From: Falsirhodobacter flavus
GTDB taxonomy: Bacteria; Pseudomonadota; Alphaproteobacteria; Rhodobacterales; Rhodobacteraceae
Reading direction: 5' to 3'
NCBI GenBank assembly: GCA_029846755.1
Contig: JARWBI010000004.1
Location: 1-64,000 of the forward strand
Length of the DNA: 64,000 nucleotides
The position numbers and the translations under genes are program-made. Shown here piece by piece: positions 1 through 8,972 of this stretch (positions are counted from its first letter, which is position 1; each line of letters begins with the position of its first letter). The notes below the pieces were generated by a model. It saw only the letters and a list, made by a program, of their open reading frames with translations. It was not told the origin of the DNA and ran no database searches.

Positions 1-5
1 AAAAC

Positions 6-1580
6 CTATGCGAGATGATCGGTATGCAGCGCGATCGTCAAATCTGACCTCACCGTGGTCTTCACCGGATGGATACGTTCAGCTTTCTTTCGATCGCGAT
101 ACAGTCGCGACAGTTCGAGGATGATCGGAACCAGAACCGCCAAGGCAGCGACGGTCAGAAGCGTCGCCGCGATTGGCCGCGTCACGAATACGCTCATATC
201 GCCCTGGCTGATGGTCATGGCGCGGCGGAACTGCTGTTCGGCAAAGGGACCGAGGATCATGCCGATAATGACCGGGCTGGTGGGAAAGTCATATCTGCGC
301 ATGAAGAAACCCATCACGCCAATGCCGTAAAGCAGCGCAAGGTCGAATACCGAGCGGCTGATCCCGTAGGTGCCAATCGTCGCGAACACCAGAATGCCCG
401 CATAGAGGTAAGGTGTAGGTATTTTGAGAATTTGCACCCACAGTCCTACCAGCGGAAGGTTCAGCACAAGAAGCATCACGTTGCCGATGTAAAGCGATGC
501 GATCAGCCCCCAGACCAGATCGGGCTGCGTCGACAGAAGCTGCGGGCCGGGGTTAATGCCATAGCTCTGGAACGCAGACAGCATGATCGCGGCGGTGGCG
601 GATGTCGGCAGCCCTAGCGTCAGGAGCGGCACGAACACTCCGGCGGCGGAGGCGTTGTTGGCGGCCTCGGGTCCCGCCACGCCTTCGATGGCACCCTTTC
701 CGAATTCTTCGGGATGCTTCGACAGGCGCTTTTCCACAAAGTAGGACAGGAAGGTCGGGATCTCGGCCCCGCCTGCGGGCATGGCCCCGATGGGAAAGCC
801 AATCAGTGCCCCGCGCAGCCATGCTTTCCACGAACGCGCCCAGTCGGCGGCGTTCATCCACAGCGAGCCCTTGATCGGCACGATCTCGTCCTGCCCGCGC
901 TGATAGCGAGCGGCGAGATGCAGCGTCTCACCCACGGCAAACAGCCCAACACAGACGATGACCACGTCGATCCCATCCAGCAGTGACATCTGCCCAAAGG
1001 TGAATCGCGCTTGACCAGTCTGAAGATCCACACCGATCAACCCGATGAACAGCCCGAGCGCGAGCGCTGAAAGCCCCCTCACAATAGACGAGCCCAACAC
1101 TGCCGAGACGGTGATGAAGGCCAGCACCATCAGCGCGAAATAGTCGGCGGGCGAGAACAGCAGCGCAAGCTTTACGATGATCGGCGCAAGGATGGTGATG
1201 CCGATGACGCCGATGGTCCCCGCGACGAAAGACCCGATGGCGGCGGTGGCCAGTGCCGGACCGCCGCGTCCGGCGCGGGCCATCTTGTGCCCCTCCACCG
1301 CCGTGACGATGGTTGCGCTTTCGCCAGGGGTGTTGATCAGGATCGAGGTGGTCGATCCGCCGAACATCGCCCCGAAGTAGATGCCCGCGAATAGGATGAA
1401 GGCCGCAGCCGGTTCAACCTGAAACGTGATTGGCAACAGAAGGGCGATGGTCAGCGCAGGGCCGAGGCCCGGCAACACGCCAATGGCGGTTCCCAGCGTG
1501 ACGCCGACCACGGACCAAAGCACGTTCATTGGCGTCAGCGCGACCGAGAAGCCGTGAAGAAGTGAAACAAATCCTTCCAT
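6..1580 (-). CDS. tctA: Tripartite tricarboxylate transporter large permease subunit (TctA)
   Basis: A 524-residue polytopic inner-membrane protein, the large permease of a TTT-family (TctABC) transporter that takes a carboxylate handed over by the periplasmic TctC. The N-terminus has the glycine-rich family segment ([17 protein letters not shown], about residues 24-40) followed by [16 protein letters not shown], typical of TctA, and hydrophobic helices fill the rest. The start is the ATG at 1580, which overlaps the tctB stop (ATGA); an upstream in-frame extension reads through tctB and is ignored. It is the last gene of a leftward six-gene operon. The family is certain; the substrate is inferred from the neighbouring CoA-transferase and lyase. 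Confidence 0.95.
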   Translation of the reverse strand: MEGFVSLLHGFSVALTPMNVLWSVVGVTLGTAIGVLPGLGPALTIALLLPITFQVEPAAAFILFAGIYFGAMFGGSTTSILINTPGESATIVTAVEGHKMARAGRGGPALATAAIGSFVAGTIGVIGITILAPIIVKLALLFSPADYFALMVLAFITVSAVLGSSIVRGLSALALGLFIGLIGVDLQTGQARFTFGQMSLLDGIDVVIVCVGLFAVGETLHLAARYQRGQDEIVPIKGSLWMNAADWARSWKAWLRGALIGFPIGAMPAGGAEIPTFLSYFVEKRLSKHPEEFGKGAIEGVAGPEAANNASAAGVFVPLLTLGLPTSATAAIMLSAFQSYGINPGPQLLSTQPDLVWGLIASLYIGNVMLLVLNLPLVGLWVQILKIPTPYLYAGILVFATIGTYGISRSVFDLALLYGIGVMGFFMRRYDFPTSPVIIGMILGPFAEQQFRRAMTISQGDMSVFVTRPIAATLLTVAALAVLVPIILELSRLYRDRKKAERIHPVKTTVRSDLTIALHTDHLA

Positions 1581-2059
1581 CAGAAAAGATCCTCGATAAG
1601 CCCGCCGCCCATGCGAAGGCCGAGCAGTTGCGCGAAACCGAAATAGGCGACGAAGGCCAAGATGAAGCCGATCGAAGCCGCCAGCCACAGACGGCGTGCA
1701 CCGAAACCCTTGGCAACCATCAGATACATCAGGGTCGACGACAGGATGAAGCCGATCGGCACGATCAGCAGAAGGTTCAGCACCAGCCCCCCGCCGACCC
1801 AAGCCAGCGGAAGAAGGTCCGGACGCGGCTCGTCCGGGTCGGTCGCTTCGCACTGCCAGCGCCCGCTTCCGGCGCTGACCAGCAGCAGCGTGCCCAGCAC
1901 AATCAGCGCAGTGCCGACGATGCGCGGGAAAAAGGTCGGGCCGATGCGCGCATAGGCGGGAGAGACGGCGATTAGCGTGGTCATCCAGACCACGCCGATC
2001 CCCAGTCCCAGAACCGCAAGCGCCACGATGGTCGGACCCAGTCGCGAACGCATGTCCAT
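1580..2059 (-). CDS. tctB: Tripartite tricarboxylate transporter small permease subunit (TctB)
   Basis: A 159-residue membrane protein with four predicted hydrophobic helices separated by a charged loop (near residues 65-80), the usual TctB layout. It pairs with TctA as the small, poorly conserved permease subunit. The start is taken as the ATG at 2059, with a second in-frame ATG two codons on. The stop overlaps the tctA start in an ATGA arrangement, so the two are probably translationally coupled. The tctC stop lies only 4 nt upstream. Assignment rests on length, topology and position between tctC and tctA, since TctB sequences diverge strongly. Confidence 0.88.
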   Translation of the reverse strand: MDMRSRLGPTIVALAVLGLGIGVVWMTTLIAVSPAYARIGPTFFPRIVGTALIVLGTLLLVSAGSGRWQCEATDPDEPRPDLLPLAWVGGGLVLNLLLIVPIGFILSSTLMYLMVAKGFGARRLWLAASIGFILAFVAYFGFAQLLGLRMGGGLIEDLF

Positions 2060-2063
2060 GACG

Positions 2064-3035
2064 TTACCCTGCCGCCAGTCCGAGGCCTTGAAGCACGGTG
2101 CGGATGCGTGCCGTGTCTTCCTCCAGATAAGCGGCAAACTCGTCCCCGGCGAGGAACAGCCGGTCCCACGAGCGGTTGGCAAGTTCGGTCTGCCACGCCT
2201 CGGACGCGTCCATCTTCGTCAGCATGTCGATCAGGCGAGCACGGTCATCGTCCACGATTTCCGGTGGGGCGAAGACAGCACGCCAGTTCAGAAGCTCGAC
2301 GTCTACCCCTTGCTCGCGGATCGTTGGCGCATCGATACCCGGAACCCGTTCGGGGGCCGAAATGCCGATGACACGCAGATTACCTGCCGCGACTTGCTCC
2401 GAGAATTCGCCCCAGCCCGACACGCCGCAGGTGACCTGATTGCCTAGAAGCGCCGCCATCGCCTCGCCCCCGCCCGCGAAGGCTACATAGCTGAGTGCCA
2501 GCGGATCGACACCCACTGCCTGTGCGACGAGGCCGGCCAGCATATGGTCGCTGCCACCCGCGCTGCCCCCCGCCCAAGACACCGAGCCAGGATCCTCCTT
2601 CAGCATCACCACCAGATCGTCCAGCGACTGGATGTCCGACGCCGCGGGAACGACGATAGTGATGTATTCGCCCGTCAGCCGTGCGATGGGGGTGACCATC
2701 GTCAGGTCCACGGCGGCGTTGTTGGTGATGATCGCACCGATCATGACCATGCCACCGGTCATCAGCGCGCTGCCTTCGCCGGAATACTGGTTGATGAATT
2801 GCGGCAGCCCGATGGTGCCGCCCGCGCCGCCCACGTTGGTGATGCGGGCCGATCCGATCAGCCCCTCGCCGCGCAGCACCTGATCCATCACGCGGGCGGT
2901 CTGGTCCCAGCCGCCGCCCGGTGCGGCGGGCACGAAGATGTCGAGCGAGTCGATCTCTTGTGCCAGAGTCATTCCTGGCATGGTGGCCATCAGGCCGATC
3001 GCACCGGTGGTCATCATGAAGTCTCTGCGATTCAT
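2064..3035 (-). CDS. tctC: Tripartite tricarboxylate transporter substrate-binding protein (TctC/Bug family)
   Basis: A 323-residue periplasmic solute receptor of the Bug/TctC family. The N-terminus MNRRDFMMTTGAIGLMA resembles a signal peptide with an RR pair and a hydrophobic core, cleaved near AQE. The family signature PAAPGGGWDQTAR follows at about residues 35-47. The start at 3035 has a strong ribosome-binding site (GGGAGGAG) about 10 nt upstream. It is encoded before tctB and tctA, so binding protein and permease are co-expressed. Bug proteins bind carboxylates such as citrate, tricarballylate or small aromatic acids; the ligand here is unknown. Confidence 0.94.
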   Translation of the reverse strand: MNRRDFMMTTGAIGLMATMPGMTLAQEIDSLDIFVPAAPGGGWDQTARVMDQVLRGEGLIGSARITNVGGAGGTIGLPQFINQYSGEGSALMTGGMVMIGAIITNNAAVDLTMVTPIARLTGEYITIVVPAASDIQSLDDLVVMLKEDPGSVSWAGGSAGGSDHMLAGLVAQAVGVDPLALSYVAFAGGGEAMAALLGNQVTCGVSGWGEFSEQVAAGNLRVIGISAPERVPGIDAPTIREQGVDVELLNWRAVFAPPEIVDDDRARLIDMLTKMDASEAWQTELANRSWDRLFLAGDEFAAYLEEDTARIRTVLQGLGLAAG

Positions 3036-3069
3036 GGTCTTTCTCCTCCCTAAAATTATCGTCCCGCGC

Positions 3070-3873
3070 TCACTCCCCTGAGCGTGGAACATCCCGATTA
3101 TCCGGACCCGCATAGGTCCAGAGCCATTGCCGGGGGATTGGCCCCTTGTTTCGCTGTGCCCCCAGGCTTTGTTCATAGGCATGGGCCAATATCCCGACCG
3201 AACGGGACAGGATGAACAGCCCGCGGCACAATGGCGGCGCAAAGCCGAGCTCGGCATAGATCGCGGCCGTCGCCCCGTCGATGTTCATCGGAACCGGACG
3301 CGACTTGGTGCGGCGCAGGTGGTCGTCGATGGCGCGGGCGATGGCGGCGAAGCGCCCCTCGACCGTGCCCGCCGCCACGGCATCGTCGACCAGCGCCAGC
3401 AGTCGCGGCGCGCGCGGATCGACCGGATGGAAACGGTGTCCGAAGCCCGGCAGGTATTTCAACTTCTTTTCTGCCAGCACGTCAGGCACGGCGTCAGGGC
3501 CGCCAGCCGCGTCAATGTCGTGGTAAAGTTCCACCGCCTGCTCGCCTGCGCCGCCATGAATGTCGTCCAGCACGTTGATCGCCGAAGCCATGGCCCCATT
3601 GATCCCCACGCCTCCCGTCACAGCCATGCGGGATATGGCGATCGACGGCGCCTGCGGGCCGTGATCGACCCCCGCCACCATCGCCGCCTCGAGCAGCTTG
3701 GCTTGCGCATCGGTTGGAAGATCGCCACGCGTCATCAGCCAGACCATCTGCGGATAGGAGATGCGGCCGATCAGATCCTCGATGGCATAGCCGCGCATGC
3801 GGATCTCGCCGGGGCGCATCTTAATGATCTCTGTTGTCCACCAATCCTCGGCCAGTTTGCGGTCGTCGCTCAT
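3070..3873 (-). CDS. Citrate synthase-like protein, probable citryl-CoA lyase type
   Basis: A 267-residue protein of the citrate-synthase fold, much shorter than citrate synthases (about 370-430 residues) and matching the citryl-CoA lyase subgroup in size. Recognisable elements are IHGGAGEQAVELYHDI, with the first active-site His region, GFGHRFHPVDPRAPRLL, the canonical GxGHxxxxxDPR block, and the C-terminal SRSVGILAHAYEQ. Its ATG overlaps the stop of the CoA-transferase gene (ATGA), implying coupled translation. Inferred role: cleavage of a citryl-CoA-like thioester made by the transferase, giving acetyl-CoA plus a 2-oxoacid. The true acyl group is not proven. Confidence 0.8.
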   Translation of the reverse strand: MSDDRKLAEDWWTTEIIKMRPGEIRMRGYAIEDLIGRISYPQMVWLMTRGDLPTDAQAKLLEAAMVAGVDHGPQAPSIAISRMAVTGGVGINGAMASAINVLDDIHGGAGEQAVELYHDIDAAGGPDAVPDVLAEKKLKYLPGFGHRFHPVDPRAPRLLALVDDAVAAGTVEGRFAAIARAIDDHLRRTKSRPVPMNIDGATAAIYAELGFAPPLCRGLFILSRSVGILAHAYEQSLGAQRNKGPIPRQWLWTYAGPDNRDVPRSGE

Positions 3874-5102
3874 CAGATCACCCCTTCGGATTTCAGCCGC
3901 ACGATATCCTCTGGCGCAAGGCCCAACGCGGCATAAATATTGTCATTGTCCGCGCCTAGAACCGGGGGCGGCGTGTCCACGACGGGCGCTTCGCCGTTCA
4001 ACTTGACGCCGGTGCGGACGACCGTGATGTCGCGCCCGACGCCATCGGGGGCGGAAAAAGTCGCCAGCATCCCGCGCGCGGCGATCTGCGGTGCGGCAAG
4101 GATCTGTGGCACGCTCAAGATCGCACCCGCCGGAACGCCAATGCGGTTCAGGTCGGCGGCCCAGTCCTCGGCCCCGCGGGTCACCAGCGTTTTCTCCAAC
4201 TCGCCGCGCAGACGGATGCGGTTGGCCTTGCGCAATTCGCGCGTGGCGAAATCGGGATCGGCCAGCAGATCGTCGCGGCCCAGATAGGACGCAAGGATCT
4301 GCCACTGCTCGTCCTTGTTGGCGGCAATGTTGATCGGGCCGTCCGCCGTCTCGAACGCGCCCGAGGGGGCGGAGGTGACGTTCTCGTTGCCGTTCGCCTG
4401 CGGCTCGACCCCTGCAATCAAGTAGTTCGACACAACCCAACCCATCGTCGCGACCACGGCTTCCAGCATCGACACGTCGATGAAGCCACCGCGTTCCGGC
4501 GCGTTCAGGGCCGAGGCGATGGCCATCGCCGCCGTCAGCCCGCCCACTGTATCGGCCAGCGGATAGCCGACGCGCAGCGGCGCGCTGTCCTTGTCGCCGG
4601 TTATCGACATGACGCCGGATGCGCCCTGAATGATCTGGTCATAGGCAGGGCGATCTTTCCATGGCCCGTCCTGTCCGAACCCCGAGATGGCGCAATAGAT
4701 CAGTTTCGGATTTTCAGCCTTCAGCACGTCGTATCCAACGCCCAGGCGGTCCATCACGCCGGGGCGGAAATTCTCGACCAATACATCCGCCGTCCGCACC
4801 AGCCGCTTCAGAAGCGCCTTGCCCTCGGGGTGTTTGAGGTTGATGGTGACTGACTTCTTGCCCGCGTTCTGGGCAAGGAAAGACACGCCCATCCCCGCCT
4901 TGTTCAGCGCGGCGTCGGCGCCGAGGTTGCGGGCCAGATCGCCCCGGCCCGTCGCTTCGACCTTGATGACCTCGGCCCCGAAATGGACAAGCTGGTGGCA
5001 GCAGAACGGCCCTGCCAGCACGTTGGTCAGGTCCAGCACGCGAATGCCCTCCAAGGGTGTCATGGCTGTTTTCTTCGTGGAAATGTCGGGTCGGGCATTC
5101 AT
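3873..5102 (-). CDS. CaiB/BaiF family (class III) CoA transferase
   Basis: A 409-residue cytoplasmic class III CoA transferase. The N-terminus carries the family pattern MTPLEGIRVLDLTNVLAGP followed by the GAEVIKVE block, and ENFRPGVMDRLG is also typical. These enzymes move CoA between carboxylic acids through an aspartyl intermediate. The first ATG at 5102 overlaps the transporter stop (ATGA); a second in-frame ATG 13 codons on (MTPLEG) is the start most homologues would use, so the real N-terminus may be shorter. It sits between a carrier and a citryl-CoA-lyase-like gene, which suggests it activates the imported acid. Confidence 0.9.
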   Translation of the reverse strand: MNARPDISTKKTAMTPLEGIRVLDLTNVLAGPFCCHQLVHFGAEVIKVEATGRGDLARNLGADAALNKAGMGVSFLAQNAGKKSVTINLKHPEGKALLKRLVRTADVLVENFRPGVMDRLGVGYDVLKAENPKLIYCAISGFGQDGPWKDRPAYDQIIQGASGVMSITGDKDSAPLRVGYPLADTVGGLTAAMAIASALNAPERGGFIDVSMLEAVVATMGWVVSNYLIAGVEPQANGNENVTSAPSGAFETADGPINIAANKDEQWQILASYLGRDDLLADPDFATRELRKANRIRLRGELEKTLVTRGAEDWAADLNRIGVPAGAILSVPQILAAPQIAARGMLATFSAPDGVGRDITVVRTGVKLNGEAPVVDTPPPVLGADNDNIYAALGLAPEDIVRLKSEGVI

Positions 5103-6400
5103 GCGGTAGCTCCGGTAAGGGGGATGACGCCGAAGATCAAAGCTCCGACCAGCATTGCCACCACCAGCCCCGCGACCCACAGGATCGAGGCGCGCTGGTT
5201 GTCGCCGTATTCCACGCCGACAAGGTTCACGAGCAGATAGGTTGAGGCGACAAGCGGGCTGAGAAGGTGGATCGGTTGCCCGATCAGCGAGGCGCGCGCC
5301 ATCTCGACGCCGCTTATGCCGTAGACCTCGGCGGTGGAGGCAAGGATGGGCAACATCCCGAAATAGAACGCATCGTTCGTGACGGCATAGGTCGCAACGG
5401 CGCTGAACAGGGCGGTGGCCGGGGCCATGTAAGGCCCGAGGCTGTCCGGCATGATCGACAGCAGGCTTTGCGACATCGCATCGTCCATGCCCGTGCCCGC
5501 CAGCACACCCGTAAAGATCGCGGCGGCAAAGATCAGCCCGACGACAGACACGATGTTGAAGGAATGCGCGGCGATGCGCTCGCGCTGGTCGGCGAGCTTC
5601 GGGTAGTTAATGGCCATTGCCAGTGCGGTTGCCAGAATGAACAGAATTGGCAGTGGCAGGATGCCGGTGATTAGTCCCGCCAGCAGCGCGAGTGTCAGTG
5701 CGACGTTGAACGGCAGCAGCTTCGGCCGGCGATACTCGGCCGGTTCTTCCATGCCATGTTCAAGCGCAGCCTCCTGATCGGCGGAAAGAATGCCGACGCG
5801 GCGGCGCTCGCGCAGGCCGAAGATCGCCGCAACGATCAGCAGATACCCAAAGCCCACCGCCATCGCGGGGATCAGGGGGACGAATACATCCGCTACGTCC
5901 ACATGCATTGCAGAAGCCGCGCGTGCGGTAGGGCCGCCCCAAGGCAGGATGTTCATGATGCCGATCGACATCAGTAACAGCGTCGCCATGTATTGTGGAC
6001 GAAGCCCGATAGCCTTGTAGATCGGCAGCAAGGCGCTGACGCAGATGACATAGGTAGTCGCCCCGTCACCATCCAGCGCGACCGACGTGCCGATGACTGC
6101 CGTTCCCACGAGGATCTTCAGAGGATCGCCTTTGGCAATCTTCAGAACGCGCGAGATCAAAGGATCAAACAGGCCGGCATCGGTCATGATGCTGAAGAAC
6201 AGGATGCCGAACATCAGCATCGCGCCTGTGGGCGCTAGCTTCACCAGCCCGTCGCGCATCATCTCTCCCAAGCCAGTGGGGTCGATGATTAGTCCGAAAG
6301 CGGTCGGGATCAGGGCAAGCGCGACAAGCGCGGACAATCTTCCAGTCATGATCAGCGCCAGGAACAGCGCAATCATGGCGAAACCAGCAAGTGATAGCAT
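5099..6400 (-). CDS. CitMHS-family citrate/carboxylate:proton symporter
   Basis: A 433-residue secondary transporter with about 11-12 hydrophobic helices, resembling the CitMHS (metal-citrate:H+ symporter) family. Visible family-like segments include VALDGDGATTYVICVSALLP near residues 108-127 and ILPWGGPTARAASA near 152-165. The ATG at 6400 is preceded by GGAGGAG at good spacing, making this the first gene of the leftward operon. The operon therefore encodes two unrelated carriers, this one and TctABC, which may cover different substrate concentrations. The exact substrate and any metal requirement cannot be read from the sequence. Confidence 0.88.
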   Translation of the reverse strand: MLSLAGFAMIALFLALIMTGRLSALVALALIPTAFGLIIDPTGLGEMMRDGLVKLAPTGAMLMFGILFFSIMTDAGLFDPLISRVLKIAKGDPLKILVGTAVIGTSVALDGDGATTYVICVSALLPIYKAIGLRPQYMATLLLMSIGIMNILPWGGPTARAASAMHVDVADVFVPLIPAMAVGFGYLLIVAAIFGLRERRRVGILSADQEAALEHGMEEPAEYRRPKLLPFNVALTLALLAGLITGILPLPILFILATALAMAINYPKLADQRERIAAHSFNIVSVVGLIFAAAIFTGVLAGTGMDDAMSQSLLSIMPDSLGPYMAPATALFSAVATYAVTNDAFYFGMLPILASTAEVYGISGVEMARASLIGQPIHLLSPLVASTYLLVNLVGVEYGDNQRASILWVAGLVVAMLVGALIFGVIPLTGATA

Positions 6401-6449
6401 CAAGTCTCCTCCGTGACCTCTGCATGACAGAGAAGACAACCACGGAAAA

Positions 6450-6465
6450 TTCAGTTATTTTCAGT
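6450..6465. promoter_or_regulatory. Candidate LysR operator: direct repeat between divergent genes
   Basis: The 90-bp gap between the leftward transport operon and the rightward LysR gene contains TTCAGT at 6450-6455 and again at 6460-6465, one helical turn apart. Divergent LysR genes normally bind this interval. The repeat is seen; binding by the adjacent regulator is inferred. Confidence 0.4.
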
Positions 6466-6490
6466 AGAACAAAACTTTTGGGATGTTGTC

Positions 6491-7387
6491 ATGGACGTGC
6501 GCGATCTGGCCTATCTTCATGCGATTATCCGTGAGGGAAGCGTCGTGGCCGCTGCGGGTGTGGTCGGGCGGACGCCACCCGCGCTGACAAAGGCGGTCCG
6601 GCGGCTGGAGGATCAACTCGGGGCTACTTTGTTCACGCGTGTTGGCCGTGGGGTCGCACCGACCGAGGCAGCGCTTTTTCTTGCCGAACGCACGACTGGA
6701 CTGGTGGAGCAATTCGACATCATCCGGCGGCAGGTCAAGGAGGTGAGCGACGGTCAGCACGGGTATATCCGGCTAGGCGTTGCCGCGACGATGGCGGCAA
6801 TTTTTCTTCCTTCATTCCTCCGGCGCCTCACATCCGCCCATCCCGAACTCCGCGTCTCGGTTGTGAACGGCATGAACGATGTGCTGCACGACGCCCTGCG
6901 CGCCGGCGAGATCGACATGGTGCTTGGCGTCATCGAACGATCCGACCTTGCCGTTACGGATCACCACGTATTGGCCGAAGACCGCGTCCGGATCGTTTCC
7001 TCGACTCAGCATCCGCTCCAAGGGCGAAACGTCGAATTGGCGGAAGTGCTGGCGCAGAAATGGGTGTTGCCGTCCCGCAGGGTAGCCATGCGTCAATGGT
7101 TCGACGCCTCTTTTATTGCGCGAGGCCTGACTCCGCCAGAGCCGCATGTCGAAACCTCCTCGATCGCCATTCTGGAAGAGTTGATCGCCGGGACGGATTA
7201 TCTGAGCTTTATCTCGGGGCTGAAGATGGACTTACCGACACTCCGGGACAGGATCGCCCCTTTGGAAATCGCGGATTTCATCATGACGAGAGAGATCGGC
7301 GCAACTTGGATGCGCGCACCAAGCCTCCCGCCGTCTCTGAAATTGGCACTTGCGGCACTGGACCTGCAAAGCAGCAAACATAGGTAA
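6491..7387 (+). CDS. LysR-family transcriptional regulator of the adjacent carboxylate operon
   Basis: A 298-residue LysR-type regulator. Residues 1-60 form the winged helix-turn-helix (VVAAAGVVGRTPPALTKAVR, then LEDQLGATLFTR), followed by a linker helix and a periplasmic-binding-like effector domain starting around residue 90 (GYIRLGVAATMAA). It is divergently transcribed from the CitMHS/CoA-transferase/TctCBA operon, the classic arrangement for a LysR regulator controlling its neighbour in response to the transported acid or a CoA-pathway intermediate. The stop is followed directly by degraded DNA, so this gene marks the right edge of the intact metabolic cluster. Confidence 0.93.
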   Translation: MDVRDLAYLHAIIREGSVVAAAGVVGRTPPALTKAVRRLEDQLGATLFTRVGRGVAPTEAALFLAERTTGLVEQFDIIRRQVKEVSDGQHGYIRLGVAATMAAIFLPSFLRRLTSAHPELRVSVVNGMNDVLHDALRAGEIDMVLGVIERSDLAVTDHHVLAEDRVRIVSSTQHPLQGRNVELAEVLAQKWVLPSRRVAMRQWFDASFIARGLTPPEPHVETSSIAILEELIAGTDYLSFISGLKMDLPTLRDRIAPLEIADFIMTREIGATWMRAPSLPPSLKLALAALDLQSSKHR

Positions 7388-7586
7388 TCAGTATTCTGCA
7401 TCTGCCAAGCAAATTTGCGCAAGCAGCGAATGACCGCATTGTCCCATCCTCGACCGCGCCCGCGCAGCCACAGATGACAGGGCGGTTTCGACGTTTGGAG
7501 CCCTTGAAAGCCATCCGTCGAAATCGTAGCGCGTAGTTCTGCAGTGCGGCAATCCGCTTGGCTATCTTCTTTGATTGCGGGGCGCT

Positions 7587-7727
7587 TCAGGCCTTCACGC
7601 GCTCGGACTTTGGATCGTAGAGCGGCACTAGGCTCGCTTCGGCGTCGACCATATGCCCTGCGATCTCGATTGTGTAGCGTGAGGCTAGCAACGCCTCGGC
7701 GCTTTCTCTTGGCTCCCGCAGCGACAC
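7587..7727 (-). pseudogene. C-terminal remnant resembling a GcvT-domain dehydrogenase
   Basis: On the minus strand an open frame of about 45 codons ends at 7587 with a protein-like tail containing [16 protein letters not shown] and [12 protein letters not shown]. This resembles the last residues of dimethylglycine/sarcosine dehydrogenase-type proteins, whose GcvT C-terminal domains often end in a YDPxxxRxRA pattern. No start or upstream domain is present; upstream, the DNA becomes the plus-strand ABC ATPase remnant. It reads as the severed 3' end of a gene. The family call is from memory of the motif and is tentative. Confidence 0.4.
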
Positions 7728-8218
7728 ACACCCACGACCAAAGCGAAGCGCTCGGCCTGAGCGACCGAATTATCGTTCTTAATAAGGGAAGTATCGCGCA
7801 GATCGGCACCCCGCGGGCGATCTACAACCAGCCAGAGAACGAATTTGTGGCCGATTTCGTAGGAACGACCAACCTGCTAGGCGTGGAGTTCGTCGAAAAG
7901 CGCGGCGCAGGGTGTCTCGTCCGATTGCCAAACCGCACGCTCGTGGAGGTAGGTTCGGCCTCCACCAACGTATCGGGAGCCGACCTAGTTATGTCTATAC
8001 GACCGGAGCGCATCCTCGTTGCCCTTGAGGGGGAGGTGCCGGAGAACCTGGTTCGAGGGTCCGTGACCGCGTCCGAGTTCCAGAGCGGAATGAACATCGT
8101 CACGGTCGATGTCGATGGCTCGCCCATTCAGGTGGAGACGCGTAGCAGCGTCAGTTCCGGTCCAATAACCCTCAGCTTCCCGAAAGAGGACGTTTTGATA
8201 TTGTCTAAATCAGCCTAG
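7728..8218 (+). pseudogene. Truncated ABC transporter ATPase (PotA/UgpC-like), C-terminal part only
   Basis: From about 7728 the plus strand encodes the end of an ABC ATPase: [20 protein letters not shown] is the H-loop and following region, then [20 protein letters not shown] and a TOBE-like domain with SIRPERILV. The Walker A, signature and Walker B motifs are missing, so the N-terminal two-thirds has been lost. The frame remains open upstream but the sequence stops resembling an ABC protein at about 7728. Such ATPases energise import of polyamines, sugars or iron. The fragment faces the dehydrogenase-like remnant head-on, marking a rearrangement junction. Confidence 0.75.
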
Positions 8219-8330
8219 GCGCGCCAGAGAGCTGGTTCGGTAGCGCCAACTCGGCAGTGGGCTCGGCTTCGGTGCCGGGCTCATATCTCGTTCGCTGCAA
8301 TTCTCGAGTTATCGCCACTGCAGCGCGGCA

Positions 8331-8807
8331 ATGGGGCCTCGTATCGCGGCGGCACGCGAACTTCCGAGCTACCTCAACGAAATCTCGCTGCTCTTCATGG
8401 CTGGATTCATAGGAAGCAGCGAAGGCATTCTCGCAGCTACCATCGCGGCAGCCCACGGCCCGGACCTAACGTCCGTTCCGCCTTGGTTGATCCTCGTCCT
8501 GATGGTCTGGATCATCCCGCTGACGGGACAGCTCGGAATGAACCCGATCTTGGCCGTCTCGCTGATCGTGCCCCTTCTCCCCCAGCCTTCCGATATCGGG
8601 CTCCCGCCGACGGCACTCGTGGCCGCTATAACCGCCGGATGGGCTTTGAGCGGAACGACTTCGCCTTATACGGCATCCGTCCTGCTCGCGGCGAAGCTCG
8701 GAGGAGTGCCTCCCGCTAAGGCGGGATTGGGGTGGAACGGCGTTTACACCGTGGTCGCCGGGACGGCGATGACGGTCAGGGCGATAGCTCTCGTTTACCT
8801 GCTATAG
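8331..8807 (+). pseudogene. C-terminal fragment of a polytopic membrane permease
   Basis: The 158 codons encode about four hydrophobic helices, for example ISLLFMAGFIG and PPWLILVLMVWIIPLTGQL, plus a loop with ITAGWALSGTTSPYTASV. The content looks like the C-terminal half of a secondary transporter. The open frame continues upstream of the nominal ATG without a plausible start or ribosome-binding site, so the gene is probably truncated at its 5' end. Specific family not recognised. It lies between the ABC remnant and the Qat operon and supports the view that the defence operon was inserted into, or replaced, transporter genes. Confidence 0.55.
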
Positions 8808-8972
8808 CAGCGAAGATATTCCATAGCCAAATGCTTCGAGCGCCGCGCGAAAAAGGTTTACATGACGCCCTCGCGGCGTTCATTCTGAGGCAAGGCATTT
8901 CTACATTTTTCCTTTGGAGCCTTCGGGGCGCCGCCGGTCCTTTTAGAAATCTATTTGTCGAGCGAATATTGC

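Noticed and set aside
7388-7586. Possible transposase remnant after the LysR gene
   Set aside because: Minus-strand frames look weakly protein-like but no transposase motif, inverted repeat or target duplication could be identified.
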